NCBI GenBank assembly: GCA_910584325.1
Contig: CAJTZH010000007.1
Coordinates: 1 to 63,518, forward strand
Direction: 5' to 3'
Length of the DNA: 63,518 bases
From: an uncultured Lachnospiraceae bacterium
Lineage (GTDB): Bacteria > Bacillota > Clostridia > Lachnospirales > Lachnospiraceae
Both the position numbers and the translations under genes were made by a program. Under the pieces are notes generated by a model that saw only the letters and a program-made list of their open reading frames with translations, did no database searches and had not been told where the DNA came from. Positions 1 through 9,270 of this stretch are shown here, piece after piece (positions within the stretch are counted from its first letter, which is position 1; each line of letters starts with the position of its first letter).

Positions 1-39
1 TCATCAGCGCTTCATTTTAGATATTTAACCTGTCTACTT

Positions 40-90
40 GACAGGGGGCATACCAGCATAAAACAGATATGTCACAGTCCTGTCTTTTTT
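40..90 (+). terminator. Rho-independent terminator of an upstream gene
   Basis: GACAGG (40-45) pairs with CCTGTC (79-84), an inner helix GGCATA (47-52) pairs with TATGTC (68-73), and a run of six T follows. This probably ends the transcript of a gene left of the window. A second CCTGTC at 29-34 could compete for the same GACAGG, so a switch-like arrangement cannot be excluded. Confidence 0.6.
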
Positions 91-169
91 AGTTTTATAT
101 TCTTTCCCATCTTTTGTAAGGAAAAAGAATAAGTAAAATTTGCTGGGATGGAAGGTAAAGAAGTATTGG

Positions 170-199
170 TTGGTGAACGATAATGATTTATGATATAAT
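170..199 (+). promoter_or_regulatory. Candidate promoter of the first glycan operon
   Basis: A perfect TATAAT lies at 194-199 with a weak -35 (TTGGTG, 170-175) at 18 bases. It is the only good sigma-A-like site before the LicD gene at 236, which has AAAGGA about ten bases before its ATG. Confidence 0.5.
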
Positions 200-235
200 G
201 TATAAAAACAAATATGTTGAAAGGACAGGCAATCA

Positions 236-1150
236 ATGATTAAATTTCCGGATAGTTATTTTCAAAAAGAAGTACGCGAGGGGTTTGAAGTTGCTTCCAT
301 GATGAAGCGGGCGTGGGCAGGGCAGCTTGAAGTCTTGCAGGTAATTCGTGAAATATGTGAACGACACCACATTAAATGGTTTGTGGATTACGGAACGCTT
401 CTTGGCGCCGTGAGGCATAAGGGATTTATTCCTTGGGATGACGATATGGATATCGGAATGATGCGTGACCAGCTAAATTTGTTTATCCGCTATGCAAAAG
501 ATGAGCTGCCGGAGGGATATAAGCTGCTCTGTATGGATTTGGAACCGGAATATGATTCGTTGATTGTACGTGTTGTTAATTCTACAGTTGTTTCAATGGA
601 TGCAGACAGAATGCAAAAGTTTCACGGATGTCCTTATGTACTGGGGATTGACATTTTTCCGATGGATTATTTGTCGAAAAATCCGGAGGAGAGGGCGCTT
701 CATTTAGAGTTGGTTAATATTATCCTGGGCGCGGTAGACAGCATTACGGCGCCGGAAACGACGAAGGAAGAAGTGGACGCATACATTGCGCAGGTGGAAG
801 AATTACTGAATGTAAAAATTGACAGGACAAGACCCTTGAAGTCGGCATTACTGTTAATGGTAGAGAAACTTTGCGGTATTTTTGGACCGGACGATTCGGA
901 TGAGGTTACGGGAATATGGCGCCTTATCTGGCAGAAGGAGTTTATTTTTAAAAAGGAATGGTTTACAAACCTCGAAGAGCTTCCGTTTGAGACGGTTACC
1001 GTACCGGTACCGTCTCACTATCATGAGGTGCTGAGTCTCAAAATAGGGGTGAATTATATGACGCCGATTCGGCATGAAACACATAATTATCCTTTTTATC
1101 AGAGGCAGGAGGATATGATATTTGAGAAGTATGGATTTCGACCGGAGTGA
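236..1150 (+). CDS. LicD family phosphotransferase (first copy)
   Basis: LicD-type nucleotidyltransferase-fold protein, a family that transfers phosphocholine or other phospho-alcohol groups to surface glycans and teichoic acids. The family signature is clear: DYGTLLGAVRHKG at residues 51-63, followed by WDDDMD around 67-72, whose acidic residues bind metal. The protein is 304 residues with no signal peptide or membrane helix, so it acts in the cytoplasm on nucleotide-activated donors. It is the first gene of a six-gene plus-strand run ending at 6681 and is followed at once by a second LicD paralogue. The acceptor and the transferred group cannot be read from sequence. Confidence 0.85.
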   Translation: MIKFPDSYFQKEVREGFEVASMMKRAWAGQLEVLQVIREICERHHIKWFVDYGTLLGAVRHKGFIPWDDDMDIGMMRDQLNLFIRYAKDELPEGYKLLCMDLEPEYDSLIVRVVNSTVVSMDADRMQKFHGCPYVLGIDIFPMDYLSKNPEERALHLELVNIILGAVDSITAPETTKEEVDAYIAQVEELLNVKIDRTRPLKSALLLMVEKLCGIFGPDDSDEVTGIWRLIWQKEFIFKKEWFTNLEELPFETVTVPVPSHYHEVLSLKIGVNYMTPIRHETHNYPFYQRQEDMIFEKYGFRPE

Positions 1151-1161
1151 GAGGTGAAAAA

Positions 1162-2061
1162 ATGTCGTTCAATTATAATGATGAAGAAATAGACGGATAT
1201 TATGTATCTTCAAAAATGAAGAGGGTATGGGCCGCGGAGCTGAACATGCTGAGGATTTTTGACGCGTTATGCAGGAAACACGGATTCACTTATTACGTGA
1301 GTTATGGAACGCTGCTTGGGGCAGCGCGGCATAAGGGATTTATTCCCTGGGATGATGACATTGATTTGTTTATGATGCGTGATGAATATATGAAATTGCT
1401 GCAGGTTGCTCCAAACGAAATATCGGAACCGTACTTTTTTCAGAATGCGTATACGGATTCAATGGTTTGGGACTTTTCAAAAATCCGGGACAGCAGAACA
1501 ACGGCAATAGAGTTTCCTGATATGCAGGAGTCTTTTCATCAGGGGATATTTATTGATATTTTTCCGATAGACAGCACAGATGACGGAACTTCGGGAATGC
1601 AGATGGTTACCCGGATTAAACAAAACATTTGGGACTGCATTTATAATCGTGAAGCAATCCGCAAAAATCTGGACAATCCTGATATCTGGAAACTGTTTGC
1701 GATTGATAAGGGCATGGTACTGGAATTGGTGAATATGAGTTATCAGGACGCAATGCGGTGCTTTGAGGATTTCTGTAACAGTCATTTGTATGATACCAAT
1801 ATTTTGCGCTGCTGGTCGTCGGAAGTAATGGGTAATCTGTATAAGCATTATGAGCGGGAATGGTTTGCGGAAGTGTTATATTTGCCATTTTGTGATATGA
1901 TGGTGCCGGTTCCCGCGGGATATGAAAGAATACTGGAAATGGAGTACAAGAACTGGAGAACGCCTGTTATTGGAGGAAGCCTGCATGACGGGATGATTCT
2001 TGATCCGGATATACCATATAAAGAAAGTCTGCGTTTATTGAAACAGACAGGAGGGAAATAA
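1162..2061 (+). CDS. LicD family phosphotransferase (second copy)
   Basis: Paralogue of the preceding gene (299 residues) with the same core: SYGTLLGAARHKG near residues 47-59 and WDDDID at 63-68. ATG at 1162 is chosen because GAGGTG sits at 1151-1156; an in-frame GTG at 1147 overlaps the previous stop and has no better ribosome site. The remaining halves have diverged from the first copy, which suggests different acceptors or donors rather than a recent duplication. The stop overlaps the next ATG (2061), so translation is probably coupled. Confidence 0.85.
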   Translation: MSFNYNDEEIDGYYVSSKMKRVWAAELNMLRIFDALCRKHGFTYYVSYGTLLGAARHKGFIPWDDDIDLFMMRDEYMKLLQVAPNEISEPYFFQNAYTDSMVWDFSKIRDSRTTAIEFPDMQESFHQGIFIDIFPIDSTDDGTSGMQMVTRIKQNIWDCIYNREAIRKNLDNPDIWKLFAIDKGMVLELVNMSYQDAMRCFEDFCNSHLYDTNILRCWSSEVMGNLYKHYEREWFAEVLYLPFCDMMVPVPAGYERILEMEYKNWRTPVIGGSLHDGMILDPDIPYKESLRLLKQTGGK

Positions 2062-3017
2062 TGTCGGATATTCATGTTTATGACGCCATTGTTGTTGTGA
2101 CGCCGAAAGATTTTAAACGTGTGGAATGTAATAATGAGAGGATTGTTCAATATCTCCCTGTTCGAAAGGTGCTGTTTGTCGGAAGCGAGGAACTTGGCAG
2201 AATGGTAAGAGAGTCTCAGATGGGCGAGAAAGCTGGGTTTGTCAATGAGAATGATTTGATTCCATTTGAAGCGGTATATCAGTGTATGTCAGAAGTAATG
2301 GCAGATATACTGCAGGGGAGGGAGCTTCCGAGAGGACTTGCAGGATGGTATTATCAGCAGTTTCTGAAAATGCAGTACGCCAGGGTATGTAACGAGCAGT
2401 ATTATATGTCATGGGACGGGGATACGGTACCTTGCAGAGAGTTTACAATGTTTGCATCAAACGGGAAACCTTATTTTGATATGAAACATGAGTACCGGGA
2501 AGAATATTTTGTAACGATGAAAGCGTTGGATTCACGCCTTGGCAAGTTAAACAAAAAGTCTTTTATTTCAGAGCATATGCTGTTTGAATGTACATATATG
2601 AAGGAACTGCTGGAGAAGATTGAAAATTGTGCGGAAATTCCGGGAAAAACATTCTGGGAGAAGATTTTTCATACAGTCCGTCTTGAACATATTCAGGAAA
2701 ACAGTTTTAGCGAATTTGAAACGTATGGTACATATATGTCGGTATATCATCCGGAAAAATATGAATTTCGCAACTGGCATTCTTTCCGGTATGGCGGATA
2801 TTATTTTCATCCGGAACAGATGAGCGGGCGGGATTACGACTGGCTTGCGAAGGATTTTTTTGCGATTTCGTTTGAAAAAGGACATGAGGTGAGACCGGAT
2901 TTGGATAATCTGTTTAATAATCCGGTATATCAGAGCAAGCTGACAGCACGTCAGATGGTACAGATTGCGCAGGAAGAATCAGAGGGGTATGAGGAAGTCT
3001 GGGAGGAAGGTGAATAA
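2061..3017 (+). CDS. DUF6492-like putative glycosyltransferase
   Basis: Protein of 318 residues with the pattern of DUF6492 family proteins, which resemble GT-A glycosyltransferases. A DGD metal-binding-like motif sits in SWDGDTVPC at 118-126, after an N-terminal segment (DAIVVVTPKD) that fits a Rossmann-like first strand. No membrane helix or signal peptide is visible. It is translationally coupled to the LicD gene upstream and lies three bases before the next gene, so it belongs to the same glycan operon. Family assignment is from motif memory; donor and acceptor are unknown. Confidence 0.6.
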   Translation: MSDIHVYDAIVVVTPKDFKRVECNNERIVQYLPVRKVLFVGSEELGRMVRESQMGEKAGFVNENDLIPFEAVYQCMSEVMADILQGRELPRGLAGWYYQQFLKMQYARVCNEQYYMSWDGDTVPCREFTMFASNGKPYFDMKHEYREEYFVTMKALDSRLGKLNKKSFISEHMLFECTYMKELLEKIENCAEIPGKTFWEKIFHTVRLEHIQENSFSEFETYGTYMSVYHPEKYEFRNWHSFRYGGYYFHPEQMSGRDYDWLAKDFFAISFEKGHEVRPDLDNLFNNPVYQSKLTARQMVQIAQEESEGYEEVWEEGE

Positions 3018-3020
3018 GGT

Positions 3021-4541
3021 ATGGTTAAGTCAGAGAAAGAGCAGTATAAAAGGACACTGGAGAGTCTTATCATTCTGTGCAGCCGCATTGCGGACATTGG
3101 AGAGGAGAGTATGCGGACACAGGCGCTTACCAACTGTCAGGAAGCAGCCATTGTTCTCGGTGAAAAGCTGGAAGGATGTACGAATCCCATAGATGTCAGA
3201 GCAATAGAAGAGTACCGGATTATTAAGAAAATCGAGGATTTTTGTGAGCAGGTTTATCAATGCTCACAGGATTTTAATGCGCATAATGTTGTAGTGCTCA
3301 AATCATTGGCCGCAGAGCTTTCGGTTCTTTTAGACAATATTCCGAGAACGTACAGAGTGGTTTTTCTGCCGTATAAAGCAGCCATGTGGGACAGTCTGGA
3401 AAGCATCTGGAGATGCTTCGCGGCCGACGAGCGGTGTGAAACTTCAGTTGTACCGATTCCTTATTTTGAGGCAAACAGGCAGTTAAATCAGTGGGATACA
3501 TGCTATGACGGCTATAAGTATCCGGAAGATGTTCCGGTTGTATACTTTCAGGACTACCTGCTTGGAGATAAAAAACCTGACCTTGTTTTCGTTCATAATC
3601 CGTTTGACCAGCATAATCATGTCACGACGGTACACCCTGCGTATTATTCGCAGGAAATTAAAAAACATTGCAAAAAGATGGTTTATGTTCCTTATTATGT
3701 GAATCCCGGTTTTTTGTCGGATGATTATAATGAACTGCCGTTATTGTATCGTGCCGATTATATCGTACTTCAGTCGGAGAAAATGAAGGAGACCTGCAGG
3801 CAATACCCGTATTATAACAGAGTGCTGCCGTTTGGCTCTCCTAAATTTGATAAGGTCATTCAGTTGAATAATGCGAAGGCGGCTCCTCCTAAAGAATGGA
3901 ATATTGATATGACCGGCAGGAAAAAGATTCTTTTAAACACGACACTTACGGATTTTCTTGAGAGCGGAGAACAGCTGATGGCAAAACTCCACAGGTTTTT
4001 TGAAAAGACAGCTTCAATGAAGGAAATTGTAATTATATGGAGACCGCATCCGCTTCTTGCAGGTACGGTTAAGGCGATGAGACCACAATTTATCGAACAG
4101 TATCAGCAGCTTATTGATTATTTTAATGAAAATCAGGTCGGCGTGCTGGACGAGACGGCAGACATATCAAGGGCCGTTGCCGCGACAGACGCATATGTTG
4201 GTTCTCATTACAGTTCAATTATGGGACTTTATGTGGTATGTAATAAGCCGGTATTTTGTTTCGACAGCAAGGTTATCTTTGAACCGGAGAATGAACCGGA
4301 CCGAAAGCGTGCCAGGGCAGAAGATGTTTTCATAATGAGACATGAGCTTAGCTTTTTTGCCGGTTATGAATCTATGGAATATACGTTTGAAGATTTTGCC
4401 GAGGATCTGGTTGGCGAGAAGCTGGGGAAGGTTTTGGAGAATCAGAGAATCGCCGAAGAAGGAATTAGCAATAATCTTGACGGAACGTGCGGAATCAAAG
4501 TGTATGAATATTTGATGAATGAATTGATACAAAACGATTAA
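3021..4541 (+). CDS. CDP-glycerol glycerophosphotransferase-like protein
   Basis: Protein of 506 residues. The C-terminal two thirds look like the CDP-glycerol:poly(glycerophosphate) glycerophosphotransferase family (GT-B fold, teichoic-acid type): WRPHPLL near 340-346 and VGSHYSSIMG near 394-403 match the usual phosphate-binding segments. The first 110 residues are helical and not recognised. No membrane segment is seen; family members act at the inner face of the membrane. Next to two LicD genes it supports a polymer carrying phospho-alditol groups. It could use another CDP-alditol such as CDP-ribitol. Confidence 0.7.
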   Translation: MVKSEKEQYKRTLESLIILCSRIADIGEESMRTQALTNCQEAAIVLGEKLEGCTNPIDVRAIEEYRIIKKIEDFCEQVYQCSQDFNAHNVVVLKSLAAELSVLLDNIPRTYRVVFLPYKAAMWDSLESIWRCFAADERCETSVVPIPYFEANRQLNQWDTCYDGYKYPEDVPVVYFQDYLLGDKKPDLVFVHNPFDQHNHVTTVHPAYYSQEIKKHCKKMVYVPYYVNPGFLSDDYNELPLLYRADYIVLQSEKMKETCRQYPYYNRVLPFGSPKFDKVIQLNNAKAAPPKEWNIDMTGRKKILLNTTLTDFLESGEQLMAKLHRFFEKTASMKEIVIIWRPHPLLAGTVKAMRPQFIEQYQQLIDYFNENQVGVLDETADISRAVAATDAYVGSHYSSIMGLYVVCNKPVFCFDSKVIFEPENEPDRKRARAEDVFIMRHELSFFAGYESMEYTFEDFAEDLVGEKLGKVLENQRIAEEGISNNLDGTCGIKVYEYLMNELIQND

Positions 4542-4574
4542 GTCAGAGACATCATTTGGAAAGGGAGATTTGTT

Positions 4575-5489
4575 ATGAATGTCGCAACCGCGTTAAATAG
4601 AAAATATGTCAGATATACAGGGGTCATGCTGACTTCATTGTGTGAAAATAATCCCTGCCATATTGACGCTTATATTTTGCACAGCGAATTAACGGACGAG
4701 GATTTCTCGTCTCTGCGTGAGTGTCTCAGAAAATATGATATAACGCTGCACCCGCTTTATGTGGACAGAGAGAAGTTTGCCACAAGGATGTATACGGATG
4801 CGATGTGGAGCATTGAGGCGTATTACCGGTTAATGCTTTTTGATATGCTGCCGCAGTCTGTGGAACGGTTAATCTATTTTGATGTCGATATTATTATCAA
4901 TAAGCCGGTCGGTGAGTTTTACGGGATGGATTTTAGCGGTAATGATTTGATTGCCTGCGAGGATGACTGTGGCAATTGCCTTCCAAACCATTACGGACCG
5001 GTGCACAGAGAACTGTTTGGCACGCCCGAGCGGTGTAACTATCATTACTTTAATTCCGGCGTGATGCTGATGAATGTCGCGCAGATGCGAGAGAATTATA
5101 ATTATGAATATTATATTTCAGTTGCCGATAAGGTATGGAATTATCGGATGGAGGCGCCGGACCAGGATTTACTGAATTATGTGCATTGGCAGAAGGTAGG
5201 GTATGTTCCGTTTGAACGTTATAATTTGTTTGCAAGACTTGCTTATTATTGTGACATTCCGTATCATACGGTCAGGGATCAGGTGTCCATTATCCATTAC
5301 ACATGGTATAAACCGTGGGACGGAACGGTCGCGCATTTTGACCTGGAGCAGATTTGGTGGGATTACGCGAAAATGACCTGTTTTTATGATTCGCTTTCCA
5401 GAGAGTTTATTGACCAGACCATTTCCCACAATGACACGGAAAAGCAGATCAGAGAATTGAAAGAACGCTGCATGGAACTTGAAAAATAA
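4575..5489 (+). CDS. Glycosyltransferase family 8 protein
   Basis: GT8 retaining glycosyltransferase of 304 residues. The N-terminus (NVATALNRKYVRYTGVMLTSL) is the usual GT8 opening, the metal-binding DXD is DVD at 103-105 inside YFDVDII, and the C-terminal HYTWYKPWDG near 240 matches the conserved HxxGxxKPW region with the usual glycine replaced by tyrosine. A well-placed AAGGGAG precedes the ATG at 4575. It probably adds glucose or galactose from a UDP-sugar to the surface glycan made by this operon. The stop is 16 bases before the next start. Confidence 0.85.
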   Translation: MNVATALNRKYVRYTGVMLTSLCENNPCHIDAYILHSELTDEDFSSLRECLRKYDITLHPLYVDREKFATRMYTDAMWSIEAYYRLMLFDMLPQSVERLIYFDVDIIINKPVGEFYGMDFSGNDLIACEDDCGNCLPNHYGPVHRELFGTPERCNYHYFNSGVMLMNVAQMRENYNYEYYISVADKVWNYRMEAPDQDLLNYVHWQKVGYVPFERYNLFARLAYYCDIPYHTVRDQVSIIHYTWYKPWDGTVAHFDLEQIWWDYAKMTCFYDSLSREFIDQTISHNDTEKQIRELKERCMELEK

Positions 5490-5505
5490 TTTAGGGAGGC
5501 AGAAG

Positions 5506-6681
5506 ATGCGGTTTGTGTTATTTTATTCCGGAGTAGAATCGTTTAATTATTTTACCGACCGGATTGTAGAAGAGCTGAAAAAAAGGGAACATGAATGTTT
5601 TATTCTTTCCCTGAACGATATGTCTTCGCCGGGAGCACATTCTTTTGAAGAATTTACCCGGTTTCTGTCCGTGAAGGCAGACGCGACAATCGCATTTGAC
5701 GGTCTGGGAATCAAGGAAGATATATTTATTGAGTTGTGGGATTCCATGAATACGCTGGCGGTCAATATTCTGATGGACCATCCGCTTCGTTTTCATCCTA
5801 CAATGCAGAAGCATCCTCAGAATTATATTCAGTTTTGCTGTGACAGAAATCATGTGGAGTATGTCAGGCATTATTTTGGCGGGGAAGTGCCAAGGGTGGA
5901 GTTTATGCCTCATGCCGGAACATATATGGGAGAGCCGGGTTTAACAGGATATCAGGAGCGGCCGTATGACGTGTTATTTTCGGGGACATTTTATGAGCCG
6001 CAGACGTATCTGAAACAGATAGACAAAGAGTTTGAGAAAAATGAACTTTTGAGGGAATTTTATTATAATCTGTCAGAGTATATGATTGCAAATCATTTTG
6101 TTACAACGGAACAGGCGGTATTAAATCTGGCGGCAGAGACGGATTTGCAATTCAATACCGGTCAGCTTAAAATAATGTTTGCGTGTGCGGAGCCGATTGA
6201 CTGGATGGCACGGATGTATTATAGAAAGAAGGTAATACAGCTCATAGCCGACGCGGGAATTGAAATCTGGCTGCTGGGAAGAGGCTGGGAAAATCATCCA
6301 TGCGCGGACAGCGCCAACGTGCATATTATCAGTGACAGGGTGCCGTTTCGGGAAACACTCCCGATTATGAATCAGGCAAAAATTAATCTCAACGTAATGC
6401 CGTGGTTTAAGGACGGAACGCATGACAGGATATTTAATATTTTTCTGCAGGGTTCTCTTGTGCTGACGGACACAAGCCTTTGGCTTTCGGAGAATTTTCA
6501 GAATAAAAGGGATATTGTTTATTATGGGCTGGATAAGTTAGAGGAAGTTCCGGAACTTATTAATTATTATTTAAAAAATTGGGATGAAGCCGTGGAAGTG
6601 ATTCGAAACGGTTTTGAGATTGTAAGAACAAAGTATACATGGAACAATATTGTAGAACAGATATTAAAGCATGTTATTTAA
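5506..6681 (+). CDS. CgeB-like glycosyltransferase, subgroup A
   Basis: Protein of 391 residues resembling the CgeB/DUF3880 and glycosyltransferase-1-like families (GT-B fold). Recognisable blocks are MDHPLRFHP near 90, CCDRNHVEYV near 111 and KINLNVMPWFKDGTHDRIFN near 291-310. The same blocks recur in the protein at 14508 and in the C-terminal half of the one at 10443, defining subgroup A here. ATG at 5506 follows GGGAGGC with normal spacing; an upstream in-frame start at 5479 overlaps the GT8 gene and lacks a ribosome site. Last gene of the first operon. The sugar is unknown. Confidence 0.75.
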   Translation: MRFVLFYSGVESFNYFTDRIVEELKKREHECFILSLNDMSSPGAHSFEEFTRFLSVKADATIAFDGLGIKEDIFIELWDSMNTLAVNILMDHPLRFHPTMQKHPQNYIQFCCDRNHVEYVRHYFGGEVPRVEFMPHAGTYMGEPGLTGYQERPYDVLFSGTFYEPQTYLKQIDKEFEKNELLREFYYNLSEYMIANHFVTTEQAVLNLAAETDLQFNTGQLKIMFACAEPIDWMARMYYRKKVIQLIADAGIEIWLLGRGWENHPCADSANVHIISDRVPFRETLPIMNQAKINLNVMPWFKDGTHDRIFNIFLQGSLVLTDTSLWLSENFQNKRDIVYYGLDKLEEVPELINYYLKNWDEAVEVIRNGFEIVRTKYTWNNIVEQILKHVI

Positions 6682-6695
6682 AATAAGACTACACT

Positions 6696-6760
6696 GCCCC
6701 GCATTCCATATTTTGCGATTTAATAATGCGCGTAAAAATATGGGATACGGGGCGTTTTTT
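6696..6760 (+). terminator. Terminator of the first glycan operon
   Basis: Long hairpin: GCCCCG (6696-6701) pairs with CGGGGC (6748-6753), with further inner pairing CCATATTTT to AAAATATGG, then GTTTTTT. It sits 15 bases after the stop of the gene ending at 6681 and touches the stop of the convergent gene, so it shields both. Confidence 0.85.
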
Positions 6761-7943
6761 ATTTCAAGTGAAACGCAATCTCTAACATTTGTGTCAATCT
6801 TGTATCATAGGTATGATATTTTTGGACTTTTTCAAAGCCGTTATGCGCGATTTCACGTCGGTCATTTTCATGGATAAGATAATATTCGCATTTACCCATC
6901 AGGTCATCAAGGCTTTCATATGCTTCAAGGTCCTCCCCAATCGTAAAATGCTGAGGCAGTTCTTCCTGATAATTTGTTATCAGAAAACCCTCGCATCCAA
7001 GAACATCAAACACTCTTAACGAGAGTCCGCTGCGAATGGATTTTGCGGTCAGGTTCAGGTTAATCTTACTCTGATGGAATATAACAGGCATTTCCGTCGC
7101 CGTTTTGGCAAATCCGCGGTTGTGGATTTTGGGCATGAAAGAAGTATCGCTTCCGGTATAAATATCTACATCAAACTTATCAGACAATGTTTTCAGGAAA
7201 CGGATTCGTTCCTGTTCGGCAACTTTTACGCTGATAAAATGCTGCGCGACGACTGCCCGTACATCCACATTCATGCTTTCCGGAAAATTTCCCAATTCAG
7301 GACGTGCCTTTATAAAAGCATCTACCAGTTCGTCATCCACACATTCTTCAATGAAGTTGTATCCGAATACCCGCAGCTGCGCTTCGATGAGGCCGTCAAC
7401 ATATCCTTTCAATTTTGGCGGCAGAACCGTCTTGTTATAAACGCATTTTTCAGTGTATAGAGAACCGATAAAGGAGATGTCGGAAGAAAACCTTTTTTTA
7501 AGCGCCCCGCCAGCCTGTGTGCAGGTCTGATAGTTGCCGCGGACGTTGGTCGCAAGCGGAATATGATAAATGCCTTCCGGGTTGACCGGAAGAAATTCTT
7601 CATACAGCCTTCTGTCAAATATAAAAACTTTATTGCAGCGGTTGGCAAGTGATTTTGAAAAAAGTTCCAATACGGGACTGTCCACGACAAGACACATATA
7701 AGGGATACCGATAATGTTACAAACGTCTGAAACGGAAGGGAAAAAATTAATTGAGAAAACAAACGTATAGCCGCCGCTTTTTTTATTAATCATTTCATAA
7801 AGTCCCTTAATGCATTCGGAAGGCTTTAATTTCTTATCGTATATCTCTCTGGTATCTTCATCTACATGAAAGCCGAGGTGACGGAACGAGTCTATGATAT
7901 CCGGTTCGCAGATGCTGTCGTAGCGGTAAAAAAGTATATCCAT
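6759..7943 (-). CDS. CgeB-like glycosyltransferase, subgroup B
   Basis: Protein of 394 residues with a CgeB/DUF3880-like N-terminal half (VVDSPVLELFSKSLANRCNK) and a C-terminal glycosyltransferase-1-like block KINLNLTAKSIRSGLSLRVFD followed by LGCEGFLITNYQEELPQHF. These blocks align with those of the neighbours at 7962, 9271 and 13356, which form subgroup B. It is encoded on the opposite strand from the flanking operons and lies 18 bases downstream of its paralogue, so the two form a bicistronic unit. No membrane or signal sequence. Substrate unknown. Confidence 0.75.
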   Translation of the reverse strand: MDILFYRYDSICEPDIIDSFRHLGFHVDEDTREIYDKKLKPSECIKGLYEMINKKSGGYTFVFSINFFPSVSDVCNIIGIPYMCLVVDSPVLELFSKSLANRCNKVFIFDRRLYEEFLPVNPEGIYHIPLATNVRGNYQTCTQAGGALKKRFSSDISFIGSLYTEKCVYNKTVLPPKLKGYVDGLIEAQLRVFGYNFIEECVDDELVDAFIKARPELGNFPESMNVDVRAVVAQHFISVKVAEQERIRFLKTLSDKFDVDIYTGSDTSFMPKIHNRGFAKTATEMPVIFHQSKINLNLTAKSIRSGLSLRVFDVLGCEGFLITNYQEELPQHFTIGEDLEAYESLDDLMGKCEYYLIHENDRREIAHNGFEKVQKYHTYDTRLTQMLEIAFHLK

Positions 7944-7961
7944 TTGTTCCTCCTGTCATAA

Positions 7962-9125
7962 TCAATTCATAACGATTTCCAGCATTTCTTCCAGGCGTGT
8001 TTCATAATTATGAAATTGTTTTGCTTTTTCGTATCCGTTTTGCGCAATTTCTTTCCGTTTGTCTTCATGCTTCAGATAGTAATCGCATTTTTGAAGCAAA
8101 TCCTCTTTTGATTCGAAATAAACGAAATCTTCTCCCGGTATAAAGTGTTCCAGAAAATCAGCCTGAAAATTGCTGAGAAGAAAGCCGCCTGCGCCTAAAA
8201 TGTCCATGCATCTTAGAGGAATGCCGTTTTTAATGCTTCTTAGACTGATGTTTAAGTTTATTTTGCTGCATTTAAATACATAAGGCATATTGTCATAGAA
8301 ATCAATGGCTCCCATATTCCGCACATTCGGAAGTTCCGGGGTAGGGTTATGGGTATATAATTTCACCACATGTTTTTCGGAAACTGCCTCAAGCAGGTCA
8401 TGGCGTTCCATCTGTGCCATCCTGCGCGCAATAAAATAGTTGGCGTAAATATATGCGGGCGTTTCGATGCCGTCCTTGTTTGGTTTATAAGGTACGGATT
8501 TTTGTAAATCAGCAAGAATATTGGAAGTCAGCAGTTCTTCGATAAAATTTACACCGTAGACTTTTAATTGCGCCTGCATAATCGCATCAAGATAACCGCT
8601 TGTATATGGAGAAAGATCGGTAAGACGCTCAAACAGGTTATGTTTTTCATTATACATGGAGCCGACAAAAGAAATGCCGCTGTCAAATACTTCATGGATA
8701 TGAGGCGTAGGTTTCATGGAATCCAGCCTTCTTACGTTCACTGCCAGCGGCATATAGTAGACGGTATTAATTCCGCCGTTTTTTAATTCCAGGTACTGCG
8801 CGCTGTCAAACAGGAAAATATAGTTGCACGGATTTGTGATTGTATAAGAATACAATGACACCAGCGGACTGTCATAAATCCACGATACATATTTGATGCC
8901 CCGGCGGTTACAGTTTTGCGAAATAACAACGCTGTAGTTAAATGTAAAGACAAAATCGTAGTCCGCGGCAGAAATTTCCTGTTCAAACAGACGGTCAAAT
9001 GCTTCGCAGAACCGTTCCTGGACCAGTTCCGTAGAAATGACCTTGACAGAATATCCAAGATGCTTACAGCTATCCCTAAAGTCCTCAATTCCAAAATTTT
9101 TATGTTCAAATACGAGTATGTTCAT
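7962..9125 (-). CDS. CgeB-like glycosyltransferase, subgroup B
   Basis: Protein of 387 residues, first gene of the minus-strand pair. Key blocks are SWIYDSPLVSLYSYTITNPC in the N-terminal half and KINLNISLRSIKNGIPLRC with LGAGGFLLSNFQADFLEHF in the C-terminal half. It is plainly paralogous to the genes at 6759, 9271 and 13356, pointing to local duplication and divergence. A divergent intergenic region of 145 bases separates it from the plus-strand gene at 9271. The donor sugar and acceptor cannot be inferred. Confidence 0.75.
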   Translation of the reverse strand: MNILVFEHKNFGIEDFRDSCKHLGYSVKVISTELVQERFCEAFDRLFEQEISAADYDFVFTFNYSVVISQNCNRRGIKYVSWIYDSPLVSLYSYTITNPCNYIFLFDSAQYLELKNGGINTVYYMPLAVNVRRLDSMKPTPHIHEVFDSGISFVGSMYNEKHNLFERLTDLSPYTSGYLDAIMQAQLKVYGVNFIEELLTSNILADLQKSVPYKPNKDGIETPAYIYANYFIARRMAQMERHDLLEAVSEKHVVKLYTHNPTPELPNVRNMGAIDFYDNMPYVFKCSKINLNISLRSIKNGIPLRCMDILGAGGFLLSNFQADFLEHFIPGEDFVYFESKEDLLQKCDYYLKHEDKRKEIAQNGYEKAKQFHNYETRLEEMLEIVMN

Positions 9126-9188
9126 AATGTACTCCTGTTCGTATGTGGCGGTTGCGTATAAATGGTAGTATCGTGCTTAATTGAAGCA

Positions 9189-9217
9189 ATTATAACATAA
9201 CAAGTGGTAATTTGGAA
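9189..9217 (-). promoter_or_regulatory. Candidate promoter of the minus-strand glycosyltransferase pair
   Basis: On the minus strand an extended -10 element TG-T-TATAAT occupies the complement of 9189-9197. Its -35 is weak (TTCCAA-like at 18 bases). It lies about 65 bases before the start at 9125. On the plus strand of this same interval I see only TTGGAA (9212-9217) with an AT-rich, poorly placed -10 for the gene at 9271. Confidence 0.4.
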
Positions 9218-9270
9218 AGTAATCTGATAAAATAATAATAACGGACAAGGCGGAATGGAGCGTGAGCTAA

